Assembly: GCF_019059575.1 (NCBI RefSeq)
Contig: NW_024881973.1
Location: forward strand, 186,001 to 250,000
Origin: Amphibalanus amphitrite
Lineage: Eukaryota; Arthropoda; Thecostraca; Balanomorpha; Balanidae
Length of the DNA stretch: 64,000 nucleotides
Reading direction: 5' to 3'
The notes under the pieces were generated by a model. The model was not told where the DNA came from and made no database searches. It worked only from the letters and a program-made list of their open reading frames with translations. Position numbers and translations under genes: made by a program. Of this stretch, positions 12,287-36,289 are shown one piece after another. Each line of letters starts with the position of its first letter. The stretch's first letter is position 1.

Positions 12287-13642
12287 CAGGGTGTCCCATA
12301 AGTTCCTTCTCACCTAAATTTTTCTTTTAAAGGCTCCCTTATTTAAAGCCACGCTTAATTTATTTTGTAACTTAGCTTTTGGGGTTGCTATGGTAACTGT
12401 GAATATGCTCCACGGTAACTAATTCGTCTAGACAAAATATTTTTTGCTAGAGAGTTCACTTCCTGTAGAGACGGCTTACGCCGCAACATAGAGGTCTCCG
12501 ATACGGGTACGTCTCGGTATTTAGTCCGCACGTGGGCCATTTGCGACGGTTGAGGGTGATTGAGGCATCCAGTCTGTAGCCAATGTCTGTCGCTAACTGG
12601 ACGCACAGTCAGCAAGTGACACCGATGATTTGTCGGGAGTCAATCGCTGCAAGTTTATGCTCTTTTTTGTCAGCTCTCAGGAGTGTGCCATGTGGTCAAA
12701 ACTGTGTGGCGCCAAAGTGGCCGTCAAAAAGGTCTTAGCGTTAGAAAGTTGGTAAGCAGGCTTTTCAGAATGGATTACCAGCTGTCTAAGAGTATTATTT
12801 CGGAGTACATAACTCACGGTCACTTGGGCTTAAACTTAACGGAGGACGCAAAACAGTCGAAAATGTCTTAAAATGGCCAAACATTTGTTTCGTTATGCCT
12901 GAGGCTAAAAAACTGGAGGGCCGATGACATCAATGTGGTCATCTGGACTACCTAGTCCGTGTTCGAGATAAAACAACCGTCCAAACCCCAAAACGGTCCC
13001 ATATGGGCGACGGAAAAGGCCTTCGTGTCATCCCGCTTTAATCCTATGCAAAAGGCCAGGGTCATGGTAATGTGGGGTAATATGCGTCCAGACGCTGAGC
13101 AGGTTGCGATTGATACTCCAGAAACAGTGTTGGGACGCAGAATGCTTCTCCAAGAAGATCTAGGAGGAGTTTCAGCCTTCTAGCTCAACTCGAACCGCAA
13201 GTATGAACACATTTTTGGAGGAGAAAATGGCATTCGGGAGGTCGTAGGCCTATCTTCAAGCAAGACAGTGCATCAGTGCAGAGGTCAAGCAAAGCTTGAA
13301 AGCAGTGCCAGGAGACTGTGATAGGCATCTGTGGCAAGATCACATCCCAGGCAACTCATCGGATCCAAATTTCATAAAAATGTGTTGGAAATATTGAAAT
13401 CGAGGCTCGTCGAAGCGAAGCGCTGTTCCAGCCTCGAGGAGCTCACGGCGCATGCCAAGTCAGTCTGGGCTAACTTCAAGCCTGCTATGCTGCCAAACAT
13501 GCCGGTTGGCATGCCGCAGCATGTATTCATGTGTTTGCCTATGAAATGGGGAGCACATTGAGGGGTCATAAACATATCAAAACGCAATGTTCTCTGTTTT
13601 ACATGCAAATGTAAGGTGAGAACGAACTTATGGGACACCCTG
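12287..13642 (+). mobile_element. Mariner/Tc1-like transposon, inactive, with near-perfect terminal inverted repeats
   Basis: The left terminus begins CAGGGTGTCCCATAAGTTC at 12287. The right terminus is its inverse, ending at 13642. The 28 bp terminal repeats differ at one position. TA dinucleotides flank both ends (12285-12286 and 13643-13644), as expected for mariner/Tc1 insertion. The 1.36 kb length suits a full-length element. The internal + strand transposase is broken by stops and frameshifts. Confidence 0.9.
12683..13560 (+). pseudogene. Decayed mariner/Tc1-type transposase
   Basis: Fragments lie in order on the + strand. The first is a helix-turn-helix-like piece with GLSVRKL (about 12733-12755). 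Next comes a catalytic-core-like piece with VIWT (about 12930) followed by VFEIKQ and ARVMVMWGNM (about 12960-13085). The last is a degenerate C-terminal piece with SDPNFIK (about 13360), where an intact mariner protein has the PDLNPxD-type motif. Several stops and frame changes interrupt it, so it cannot encode a functional enzyme. The family call rests on these motifs plus the TA-flanked termini. Confidence 0.7.
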
Positions 13643-13917
13643 TATGTAACCTCTGTGGCTGATAGCCCAGGCAACCAAAGGTAATAGGATGACATATGAG
13701 TCTTATTTACAATAGGTATAGCTAATTAGGGGGTTATTCATCGGTAGATTATAAATCAGAATGACAGAGCCCTAAAGAAATGATGCATTTATTGAATGAG
13801 TGGCCCTTGTCGCAAAATAATAAAAAGGATTCCATCCTCGCATAAATCACTTAGCACAAGGTTTGGAACACTGCCTTATTTCACATTGACGCTGAGGTTA
13901 TATGAGTTGGTTATGAG

Positions 13918-14892
13918 TAGGGTAAGGGCGGGTAAGAGTACGCGGGCGATAAGAGTACGCATCAGCTGTTTCGGTTGCTTAGCAACGCGGGTTTGTCGAG
14001 TTCATGAAGTGACATGAAGCCGCCAGTGCGTGCTTGTCACCAACGGAACGTGGGCGTTGAGCGGCGACGCTGTTGAGTTTAAGGCGATGAATATTATTTT
14101 CGAGTGTTATGATATTATTATGGTATGGTACAATAATTTTGATACTTGGCAGTTGAGATAAGGTACATTTCCGTGATTGTTGTGGGAAACTTGTGAGGTT
14201 ATCTGGGGAAATACTGTGCAGTGCAATATTCTGTTTGCAAAGTTTTGCACAACGTTTCGGGGTTGTTTTGTGCGCGAATTGCATGTACGGTAAGAAGACG
14301 CACTGTTCAGGAGGGTAAGAGTACGCAGAATTATACATTAAATCGAATATACAGAAATATAAAATTATTAATCTATCGCTCAATGACGTTTGTTTTGTAG
14401 GTTTATCATCAATGGAGCACTGTGATGCAGATGCGTACCCGAAATTCTTCCAAATACGAGTTATTCTCCCTTTTAATTGTGCATTTTTTTTTTTAAGAAA
14501 CACACGACATGATTATTTCCTGATTTATAGACTTGAAATATTTATTTTGTTTTTCTTTTTGGATACTAGAATTAACTTAATGCCTTCTGAGTTTGAAGTT
14601 AAGCATTTGGACAGTACAAGCTGCATAGGTGTGTGTTCATATGCTTGCGTACTCCACCCGCCTGGCGTGCGTACTCTTACACACCCCATATGGTAAGAGT
14701 ACGCAACTGCAGCGGTTCAGAAAATGTCAGTTTTAGACCACTTCCATTTACGCTGAAGGATCGTTGTCCCATGGGTTGATGGCTAATTCAATGAACTTTA
14801 ATATTCCCTTTTTGCGATTTCTTCCTTTCAAATATTAAACAAATGAGAGCAAGAAATCCACTAAGTGCGTACTCTTATACGACTTCACCCTA
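13918..14892. mobile_element. Non-autonomous DNA transposon with TAAGAGTACGC subterminal repeats
   Basis: The left end starts TAGGGTAAGGGCGGGTAAGA. The right end, read inverted, starts TAGGGTGAAGTCGTATAAGA. The motif TAAGAGTACGC occurs near both ends and internally in both orientations (about 13936, 13950, 14310, 14660, 14694 and 14865). This pattern of many subterminal copies is typical of transposase-binding arrays. No coding sequence is recognised. The target duplication is unclear, so the superfamily is open. Confidence 0.65.
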
Positions 14893-15185
14893 CATGAAAA
14901 TAGAGCACCTTCTTCACTTCGCAGGTTCCTTAGCACTTGATCGAAGTTGTCATAGCAATAAATTGGCAATGACAATAAAACCCTAATTCATTAGGTATAC
15001 CCTGAATGAAACAGCATTGGAACTTAGTGCCCTGATTGGAACAAAGCGTGAAACAAGAACAGAGGCCCCGACTGAATTTGCTAGAAACCATAACGTTTAA
15101 TCAGGCTAATAAGATAGGGAAAGTATAAACACTGTAAAGCTCACACAAAAACGTCACAGATCAAGCCACCAACTGAGTGCACATC
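14893..15185. promoter_or_regulatory. Upstream region of the EFCAB9-like gene
   Basis: About 290 bp separate the transposon at 13918-14892 from the first start codon. An in-frame TGA at 15174-15176 precedes ATG 15186. I see no clear TATA box. The promoter position is inferred from location only. Confidence 0.35.
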
Positions 15186-18100
15186 ATGGAAGTCCGATCT
15201 GTTCTGCTGAAATCATTTCACTTGGATCCAAGTTTTTCTCTGATGACAGTGCGATCAGCCGTTCTCAGCATGGAATTGTTCAACCTGCTTGATATTCACG
15301 GTACATCAGCGATTAACGGTAAGTGCATACTGCATGCGGAATGCCTACCAGGAAGGGTGGGGCCTCAAAAGACTGAGAAATCGATCATCATTCTAATTTA
15401 GCCGAGAGGCTGGCAATCATCGAATATCATCGGCTGGTGTTGTGCCAAGGGATTGAGCATGAAAAATCAGCGTACATTTACAAAACTATGATGAACATAA
15501 GCGCACGTTGATAACAAATGCACATCACCGAGCATATGATCATTTGTGTTCACAACGCAGACGCACATGCACAATTTGAAAAATCGAGCTTATGGCTCAG
15601 CCGGCTGGTTTCAGTCTCGCGATCAAACGTTGCTCACGTTCTCACATTCTCCTACATACAGGGTGATTTTATTACTTGTTAACCCTATTAGTGGCAGGCT
15701 CCTGGCTACCCCATATTAGTGGCAGGGGGGGGGGGGCTGTTTACGACCCCCCCTTGATATCTCGAGATCTAACCGGCCGATTTTCAAAATTCAAACGGCA
15801 TTCGATTTGGCTCAACGAGATCTACATTTCTAAAAAAAAAAAATTAAAAATGTCAATAGGGGGGTAGAGGGGGGTAAAAACGGGCAAATTGCAGATACAT
15901 TTTAGACTGTTTATCACGGCCAGGTTTCTGAACCAATCTTAACGCAACTTTTGCCGATCGATAGAGAATGAACCAGGAATTCACATGGATCCTAAAAATA
16001 TGCATTTTCAAAAATCATAGGCGGATACAGATCATTGAGATTGGGGGTACACAAAAAGTATGGTAAATAAGGTTTTTGTTGGTACTGTTTCTAAAAAGGG
16101 TGGCAATGGTCTTGTTATGTTACAATTTTCTTATGAGAGAACGACTAAAATTGTATTGGTCATGCATAGGCGGTGTCAGGGAACCTATGTTGGGAGGTAA
16201 AAAATAACCCCCCTTTTTGGACGCCTGGATCCGCCTATTATAGCAAAAACGTGTCAAAAGAGGATGCACAATAACTTTGTATATGTTATCACATGATACC
16301 TTTCATTCACTGTTCGTAAAACTGGTGCAGCATCGTGATCTTCGCCCAAATGACTCGCTTCACGAATAGGACCCCCAATTCCCAGTGCTCTGGAGCCGCC
16401 CCTGGTAAAGTTATGAACTTCAAATTTTCAGGGAATGTGCCCAAATTAGTTTTAGGAAAAGTCAGAAAATTTCAGCATCGTAGCTTCAGCGGTTTCGGAG
16501 ATATTCCCGAAAAACCTGAGGGGTGGATAAAAACAACCCCCCCCCTGCCACTAATAGGGTTAAAAAGTAATGAGGTCTAGTGGGGTTAAAATGCAAATAT
16601 ATCTTGCAAAATTATATGCCAGGATGACGAGCATTCTGGGACATTTTGATTTCCTTGATTTCATGCAGACACAATGTGAAGGAACGTCCATCGTGTATTT
16701 TACTTGTGCTTGAAGTTACCCCCTCTCTCACCGACACGAATCAGCCCGCCTGAGCACGTGTTGAACAGCACCATGGACTCCCATACTCATTAGGCGGACT
16801 GAAAAGGCTCCTATCGCCCATTTTCAGCTCTGCCAGATATCTCCACTGTTTTCTTGTTATATCTGCCATAGCTGGGTCCAAAAACTACACCTTTTTAGGC
16901 GCAATTTCAAAAATTTAAAGACCAAATTCAAAAAGTTTACATTCAAAATGCACGTGAACGTTTTGAATTTGGTCTTTAACTTTTTGAAATTGCGCCTAAA
17001 ATGCTGTAGAAGCTTAGGGAGGGCAGGTCGAGGATTTTGATACTGGCGGCCCTGGTGGTGTCTGATTCGCTGTTTTTCTTTCTCCCTGAAGACTGATTCT
17101 TCAAAAGCTGCTCATACGCCAGATGGACCGTTTGAAGATTATTTATGACTACAAGCTTGTTCATGCGTTATTTAACGTCTTTCTGAGGTATCTCCTTGAT
17201 CATCGTATGCTTCGAACTGCCTCAATGCTTCAAAATCATCGTTTTGTGTCGTCCCTTACTGAACGGCGGTGGACCATGCGTGCCCGATTGGTGGGACATT
17301 TTCAGGCTCCATTGGGGCCGAGGCCGTCGGTTAAAAAAAGGGACAAATGATGACACCATACATAATGTCCCAGATTTATCTATCACGTGCATTGCTTTTT
17401 TGCACGCGATTTTTCGATTTAGGGGCCACCATTGACGTTTACTTTTTAACAGTTAAAAAAAATCACCCTGTATGTGTAACCACCCTGTATGTATGTGTAT
17501 GTGTAAACTCAACTATAATCGCATTTTTTAACCAAACTGCAAAAGTCAAACCCTAGTCATACACTTTCTCTTAATTCCGAATGTGATGACAGAAGTAGGT
17601 ACGACTGGTCAGCTAAAACGTGTGACCTATACCCCCTCCCTTGTGCCCCCAGACGTCATATTCTGCGCTTGGCTGCGCAGCTGCACAAACCTGAAGGGCC
17701 ACCAGGTATACGACCTGTTTGAACTGTTCGACGTCGACCGATCCGGAGAGATCGATTTCGACGAGTTCTACCTGGTCATCGCCATACTGGTCGCCGTCAA
17801 AGTATGCAAAATGTGGGACAGGAGTTGATAAGCGTGATGTGAAACCTATAAGATGACGGACCAATATTATAGCTAATTTGTAATGCATTAGCTCGACTTA
17901 CCAGGAAAGACAAGCCACATTTATTATCATTATGCTGCATTGTGCACGATACGGCTCGACTATAAAACAACTTTTGGACAGAGATACTCGTCAGCCTTGC
18001 ACTAAAGAGTTTATCCGTAAACACGACGATGCTTATCAGCTCTTGATACAAAGGACTTCGCTGCCTATTACAGATAAACGTATCTCACAAAACAACACAA

Positions 18101-18977
18101 GTTTTTGGCGTTTCTCTGTTCACATTCTCTGTCCACAGGACAAAGTGGAGAAGGAGTTTATCTACCGGCACTCGCGGGCCGTGTTCAACATCATGGACTT
18201 TGACCAGTCGGGCTCTGTGTCGGCCGAGGAATTCGAGAGGATCGGCTTCATGTTCAACTTCTACAGCACGGCCATCCGCTCCATCTTCAAGGAGTTCGAC
18301 GTGTCTGGAGACTCAGAGCTCGACTTCAAGGAGTTCAAGGTAGCCGCCCGGCTAGAAGTAGGCCATGTTACGATATTCTCAAAGCAAAGCGATCAATTCG
18401 ATATAAATGGAATATTTGGGGGGGGGGGGAGGCAGCTGTTTTCTGCGACATCCCAATGGCATTTGATTCATCGGGAATTGGACATGAGCTAGTGAGAGCT
18501 AGCCTGTGAAAGAACGGTACATGAATTTGAAATAATTAATCTTATGACATGAATGTAATGAAGTGCCTATTTTCAACCACGGCCGGGTACGATCATCCTC
18601 GACTCTTCTTTCGCAGCTGTTTGCGATGGCGTGCATTGACCAGCAGAGGGCCATCTGGCTGAAGGAGCAGCGGAAGCAGTTGCAGCGCAGCCAGCTCAAG
18701 TTCCTCACAGAGAACAAGGAGCTGCTGCTCTCCTTCCTCCGCAGAAGCGGCACCATTATCAAGGTAAACGACAACGATGCGACGAATCCACCGTTATTGC
18801 AGGGGAAAGAGTGCAGCAGAACGGGACCGGCCAACATAATAGTAATTTCGTACAATCTCAGCAGTGTGGTCGATCATGTCGCTATTGTTTTTCATAAGTA
18901 TTGCCAATATGTAGAAAAAATGAAGTTTAATTAATCCATCAATCCTCCATCCACAGCGGCCAGGAGTCGAAGATTGA
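15186..18977 (+). CDS. EFCAB9: EFCAB9-like EF-hand protein (CatSper accessory subunit family)
   Basis: Five coding exons: 15186-15318, 17653-17801, 18139-18339, 18617-18763 and 18957-18977. All junctions are GT/AG with matching phase, giving 216 residues; the last 7-residue exon is the least certain. Residues 34-45 form a degenerate EF loop (LDIHG...IND). Three calcium-type loops follow: 71-82 (DVDRSGEIDFDE), 114-125 (DFDQSGSVSAEE) and 148-159 (DVSGDSELDFKE). The FIYRHSRAVF segment before the third hand and a charged Lys/Gln-rich helix (residues 173-195) resemble vertebrate EFCAB9, which is of similar size. EFCAB9 with CatSper-zeta makes the sperm flagellar CatSper channel sensitive to calcium and pH. 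An in-frame stop at 15174 supports this start. Intron 1 (2.3 kb) holds two nested transposons. The gene is tail-to-tail with Vha55. Identity is from recalled family features, not a search; another EF-hand family is possible. Confidence 0.78.
15679..16563. mobile_element. TTAA-bounded element with G-run hairpins (copy G), nested
   Basis: TTAACCCTATTAGTGGCAGG begins at 15679 and its exact inverse ends at 16563, giving a 20 bp perfect terminal repeat including TTAA. Inside the left end the TATTAGTGGCAGG motif is repeated and followed by a 12-base G-run, a short spacer and a C-run (15727-15753). Inside the right end is a C-run. The interior next to the right hairpin (read inverted: AGGTTTTTCGG, then GAAATTTTC) resembles the left interior of the element at 37655. 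It inserted into the older element at 15659-17470. Confidence 0.8.
16893..17001. repeat. Long imperfect hairpin (about 41 bp arms)
   Basis: The arm starting TTTTAGGCGCAATTTCAAAA is matched in inverse by the arm ending near 17001, with only one or two mismatches and a loop of roughly 25 bases. It lies inside the TA-flanked transposon and the EFCAB9 intron, so it would be transcribed with the gene. Confidence 0.8.
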
Positions 18978-19779
18978 GGATGTTTGCACGGCTGCGAACG
19001 CCGGCTTGCCATATAAGTCGGGTGGATACGGGACATCAACTGCCCATGCCCGATCGGCAGCGTGGTGCGCCGTCCACCCAGAGTTCCACAGATCATTGGT
19101 GTGCGTGTGATAACACAATGTGCGTGCAGTCAATTGCATGCAGTGTTTGTGATTTAAATGCGGTAAACTGATGTTTTTTTCTGTGATGGTCTTCCTCGGT
19201 TTCATGATCCGATAGCTAACTTGGCCAATGAAGAGTTCCCATGTCAGTTTGTGTATAGTGTATATTTTTCCATCATCAGCCACACAAGATGATCGTTCAC
19301 TACATTCATCCGGGCCTCGTCAGCCACTGATTCCAGTCGATATACATTTATGGCTGCTGACCGTCTTCAGCAAATTATAACTGAATGTGATCCATCACTT
19401 AGACGCGCGCCGTCAAGCTACGCATCTCACCCACATGGAATGTATATCGACGACGCAATTCGCACTATCTACACAAGACGCTCACACTGAGGACAGGGCG
19501 CACAGGCACACACTGGCCACTGGACCAGCCGCGCTCCCTTCGACATATATGATCCACCTATCGCCAATATATGTACAAGGCCATGGCTTTGAACGGTAAC
19601 AAATATACATACCTCAAAACGAATTCGCACAAACGTGCCGATAAAAACGTACTGGGCACGGTCTACCAAATGGCCGAAAATTAACTCACACTTTGACGCG
19701 GCGGTGCACTTTAGAGACACCTAGCGGCGATTGCGGGAGACTGAAGTTGACCTACCACACACGGCGCGGCGCTGGCTGC
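18978..19779. other. Tail-to-tail intergenic region between EFCAB9-like gene and Vha55
   Basis: This 0.8 kb gap must hold the 3' untranslated regions of both convergent genes. I could not place confident polyadenylation signals on either strand. No other gene or repeat is seen. Confidence 0.5.
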
Positions 19780-32411
<12,632 letters not shown>

Positions 32412-33111
32412 CTTGCTGACTGCTGGAACTTCCGCTTCGAATTAAATTTCAAGGAATAACACTAAACTTAATTGAATACGACGGATTAGACCGGTCACAA
32501 CCAGCGAAGAAGTGCAGTGGTTGCTCGAAGAGAATCTTGTGTATCAGGTGATCCCAACAGCTGTTTGGGCTGTACTCCACACTGTGATGGTTTGCTTTAA
32601 ATATTTCTTATTTTGCATCTAACTTATGATTAAAATCCATTTTATCAAAAAATGTGTAGAAATTATTCATCGAATGAGTACATGTTTCAAATTTTACTGA
32701 AATAAAAAGGTTCTATCAGTTGAAGTACAGCAAATTGTGCTATGAAGGAATCTTGTGTTTGGTAGCATTCTGCATCGTAACTAGCGACAAATCCTGCGCA
32801 GTTGTTGCAAAATATTTATCCTGCCAAATTCTGTTTTTGTTGACTTCCGGAAGCCGAATGAGAATACGGGAGATCTTTTCTTCGGATTAGTCATGCCGGC
32901 TTTTTCATGGGAAGGTTATGTGCATTGATGGTTAAAGCTTTTTGTAATGAAATTTACTAACTGATAAATCCAGATTGAAGCAAAAATATCTGGGCCGTAA
33001 GGACAATTATTCACCATTCAAGCATCACAACCACTGCACTGCTAAGTATCTGATCCTACATCATTTCGATATTTTATTTGCCAAAAAACAAAGGCACAGG
33101 CATAGCCAAAT
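32412..33111. promoter_or_regulatory. Probable bidirectional promoter of Vha55 (-) and TEX261 (+)
   Basis: Only 700 bp separate the two divergent start codons. On the minus strand, a GAAGCGGAAGTTCC segment (ETS-like GGAAG core) lies about 10-30 bases before the Vha55 ATG. A TTCCGGAA palindrome sits at about 32845-32852. No TATA box is obvious in either direction. Shared control of these two secretory/endomembrane housekeeping genes is inferred from the layout. Confidence 0.5.
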
Positions 33112-33978
33112 ATGTGGTTTCTAAATTTAGTAGGATGGCTTTCATTTCTTCTACAGATCTGTTTCTTCACTTTTGCCACAGGTGAGAATCAAATTGAAAT
33201 GTTCAATAACTTTGTTACCGAGCTTTTGCCTTTTGACTGCTCACATTATCATATAACATACCTACTTGGGTTAGTTGATCCCACATCCTCTCATTTTTTA
33301 GTTTGAAATATGTGGTTTTCTTACTTCAACTTCCACCATTTTCAGCTCAAATTAGGAAATGATCTAGATCATCTGTGGGAATATAAATGGGGAGCAGTCG
33401 TTTTACTTCTTGATATTCTTGGTAAAAGTATACATTGAGTCCGAGTGACTGTTAAAAGATAAAGTTTTCATATTCTTACATTATTTGACATCCTGAATCA
33501 AAAAATGATACTTATATGTCTTGGAAATAAAAGAAAAAACATAATCAAACCTGACCTAACCTTACCTATTTACCTACAACCTACCAACCTACAACCTACA
33601 AACCTACAACCTAACCTAACCTAACCTACAAACCTACAACCTAAAACCTAAAACCTACAAACCTACCACCTAACCTAACCTAAAACCTAAATTTTTTGCT
33701 GTTACATATTTGTATCAACAGCGTCACAATTGTCCACTCGGACCTAATATATACTAATACCATATCCTTTGAGTATTACAAGAAGTGTATTAAAATAGGT
33801 CACCAAATAATACATGCTATTAAATCAATGACTTTCAACACAAATCAGTCCAGCCTTGTTCATCAGGAATCTGACCATCCTTGTCTTGATGCTGTCAGCG
33901 GCATGCCTGTACTACCTGGCTGAGCTGGTGGAGGAGTACTCTGTGGCAGCCGGCCGCTTTATCCGCTGGACGATCCTG
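33112..33978 (+). CDS. TEX261: TEX261 / SVP26-family membrane protein, first two exons only
   Basis: Exon 1 is 33112-33181 and encodes 23 residues; exon 2 is 33899-33978. The phase-1 junction gives FTFAT joined to AACLYYLAELVEEYS. This matches the start of TEX261: MWF, a first hydrophobic segment, then LYYLAELxEEY and a basic stretch (RFIRW) before the next membrane segment. The family (yeast Svp26) has several membrane spans and helps load selected membrane cargo into COPII vesicles leaving the ER. Both splice sites are canonical (GCCACAG|GTGAG, CTGTCAG|CGGC, CTG|GTAAGT). An in-frame TAG at 33103 precedes ATG 33112. The remaining roughly 145 residues were not found, so intron 2 either runs past the window end (over 30 kb, full of transposons) or the downstream exons were missed. 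The gene is head-to-head with Vha55. Confidence 0.87.
33548..33690. repeat. Interstitial telomere-like (CCTAA)n tract
   Basis: Runs of ACCTAACCTAACCTAACCTA alternate with the variants CCTACAA and CCTAAAA over about 140 bp. The core is the arthropod TTAGG telomere repeat read on the other strand. It lies in TEX261 intron 1. Confidence 0.75.
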
Positions 33979-35068
33979 GTAAGTCCCTTTCACTCTACAA
34001 GTACAAGGAGGGGTCATTTGCAACACCTTTCTATTCTGGGGCTATTGTGTAAATGTGTGAAAAATTATACCTACTTTTAAGTGAATTTTGTCTTAATGAA
34101 TGGATGGGTGGCTATGAACAAACACAGACTATATGAACATACTTATAGTATTTCTATCTGCTTTAGTATTTGATGTATTTTAATATTGGTTTTCAAGTGA
34201 TAACTATTAACTGTTTTATTCAGGGTGTCGATGACCACTGCAGTCCCGGCAAGGCTACAACCCAAGCATTGTGGCCATCTCTAATCTCTATCGTTCGCTC
34301 GACTATCCCCAGTTTACTCGATATAGCTAGGCTCAGGCTAGGAGCGCACGAGACATTCCCTCGATCGATTGCGCCTGCCACCATTCCAGCCAGTGCCGTT
34401 AGTGAAAGGGTCGACCACTGTCTTTCCCGGAGGTCATCAGTGCGATAAGACCGGCTGTGGCCACGAGTATCTGAGCTGCAGAGGTGGCTCTGGGATCGTT
34501 AGTCCTTCGCAGTAGCGTCCCGGACAGACGGCTTAAATCATTAGAGTCGGCTCCGTCCGTCTCGGGGCCGATGCTTCAGCCTAATGACCTCCGTCGGGCG
34601 CCACCGCGGCAGGGAAATTATGAGGACTGCCCGCCACAGTTTCTCGCGACAAGAGGCATTGCACGACGGGCGGGGTCGTGACCTTTGACCCCTGCGACCC
34701 CTCGCGAGACATGGTATGTGGCTCCGCTCTGCTATCGCTGCGATAGTGTAAGACAGGCAGCAGCATTGTCTATTTGAGGTATTGGAATGAGCTTTTTGGT
34801 GCCTGAGGCCATAAACATGTCTTGACGATTATAAGTGTGGACGCTCCCCGTTCATTATTTGTATTTTGTCGAACGAGTCATTGCCCTGTGCCAGTACCCG
34901 CGCTCTGTCCTATGCATCGCAGTCCGGAAATGTTGCTCGTCTGATAAATGTTCGGCGTAGTATCTTATTTAGAAACATTATTTGATTTTCGCTTACTTCC
35001 TCAACCCTGAATCTCTGAGCCGCCAATTTGATCTGGCATTGGGATTCAACCTTTCACTCGCTGCTGTC
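33979..35068. other. No gene recognised (inside the presumed TEX261 intron 2)
   Basis: An acceptor-like site (TTTATTCAG|GG, about 34217-34225) opens a frame, but its translation does not match the expected TEX261 continuation. Positions 34230-34740 are CpG-rich without a recognisable domain. Confidence 0.5.
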
Positions 35069-35094
35069 CAGTGACGTACCCAAGGGGGGGGGGG

Positions 35095-35612
35095 CACGGG
35101 GGCCATGGCCTTGGGGCCTCTGATAGCCTGTGGCCCCTAGTCGCCTAGGGGGCCCTGGTCAGTGGTCAAATGGGGGGCCTCTGGTCGCATGAGGCCCCTG
35201 ATCGACTGGAGGCCCCTAGTCGCCTAGGGGGCCCTGATAGCTGGGGGCCTGGTCGTATGGGCCCCTGATAGTCTGTGGCCCCTAGTCGCATGGGGGGCCT
35301 CTGGTCGCATGAGGCCCCTGATCGACTAGGGGCCCCTAGTCGTCCAGGGGGCCCCTGATCGCCTGAGGGCCGCTGGTCACCTAGAGGGCCCCTGGTCGCA
35401 TGGGGCCCCCTGGTCGCCTGGGGCCCCTGATCGCTTTGGGGGCCTGATCGCATTGGCCCTTGGTCGCCTGGAGGGCCCTGGTCGCCTGGGGCCCCTAGTC
35501 ATCTGGGGGACCTGGTCGACTGGGGGGCCCCTGGTCTCCCGAGCCCCCTGGTCGCCTAGGGGGCTTAGTCGTCCGGGCTCCCCTGGTCGCCTGGGGCCCC
35601 TGGTCGTCTGAA
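35095..35612. repeat. Degenerate 16-17 bp GC-rich minisatellite
   Basis: About thirty diverged copies of a unit like GGCCCCTGGTCGCCTGG fill this half-kilobase. Frames with repeating Arg-Pro-Gly-Asp patterns across it are repeat artefacts. Confidence 0.85.
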
Positions 35613-36289
35613 AGAACACTTATCACCTGATTGATCCCAAATCTCTGAGTGGCTACTGGCTACTGGATATATGTAGAGACTGGAGTAGGCACTCATCTGA
35701 AGGAGCCAATATCTTTCACGGTGCCGGAGATATCACAGAAAAACAAAAAGGCTAAACTGAATATCCCCCAACCTTGGCCCCAAAGGCGTCATTGGCTAAC
35801 ACAGGGATGTGGGTCGATTTGCAATCGCATTTCCTCCTAAGTCCTATTCCTCCAATGAATACAGGGTGTCCCAGAATTACCCAAGCATTCATAGACCCAG
35901 GAACAGGGGGGGGGGGGGCAGCGGGGGCGCTTGCCCCCCCCCAACTTGAGAGCCGAGGGGGCGGCGCCTCCCCAACATTAAGGCAGCGATAAAGGATCTT
36001 TCATCCATTTTCCGGACTTCTTTCCTTCTTGTTTCCTTTTATCATCTAAACATCAACACATGGCATTTTCTTTGCCATCTGAATGGTTTCTGATGATACA
36101 GTATCGATTTGACAACTTCTGCTATTGTCATCCCGCTTTGGTTTGGGCCTGACCTTGGCCAAAAGTTTGGCAGGCCGGATTTTATCTATTTTACTGGACC
36201 ATTTGAGTCAACTTTGAGAATTACATAACTTACAACGGTGGTAAAATCGTTGCTATAGGCATGACACAGTTTACCCGCTCCGGGTGTGA

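Larger units (their letters stand above)
15659..17470. mobile_element. TA-flanked DNA transposon with CAGGGTGATTTT termini, in EFCAB9 intron 1
   Basis: The left end CAGGGTGATTTT begins at 15659 after TA. The inverse ends at 17470 before TA. Without the nested element at 15679-16563 it is about 0.93 kb. It contains a long hairpin at 16893-17001 and no convincing transposase. TA flanks and a CAGGG start suggest the Tc1/mariner superfamily. Confidence 0.65.

Noticed and set aside
34217-34448. Candidate TEX261 exon 3 after TTTATTCAG
   Set aside because: The frame reads GVDDHCSPGKATTQ, hydrophilic and unlike the membrane segment expected next in the family.
35855-35885. Second mariner-like element starting CAGGGTGTCCCAGAATTACC
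   Set aside because: Only one end is visible; no inverse partner was found within several kilobases.
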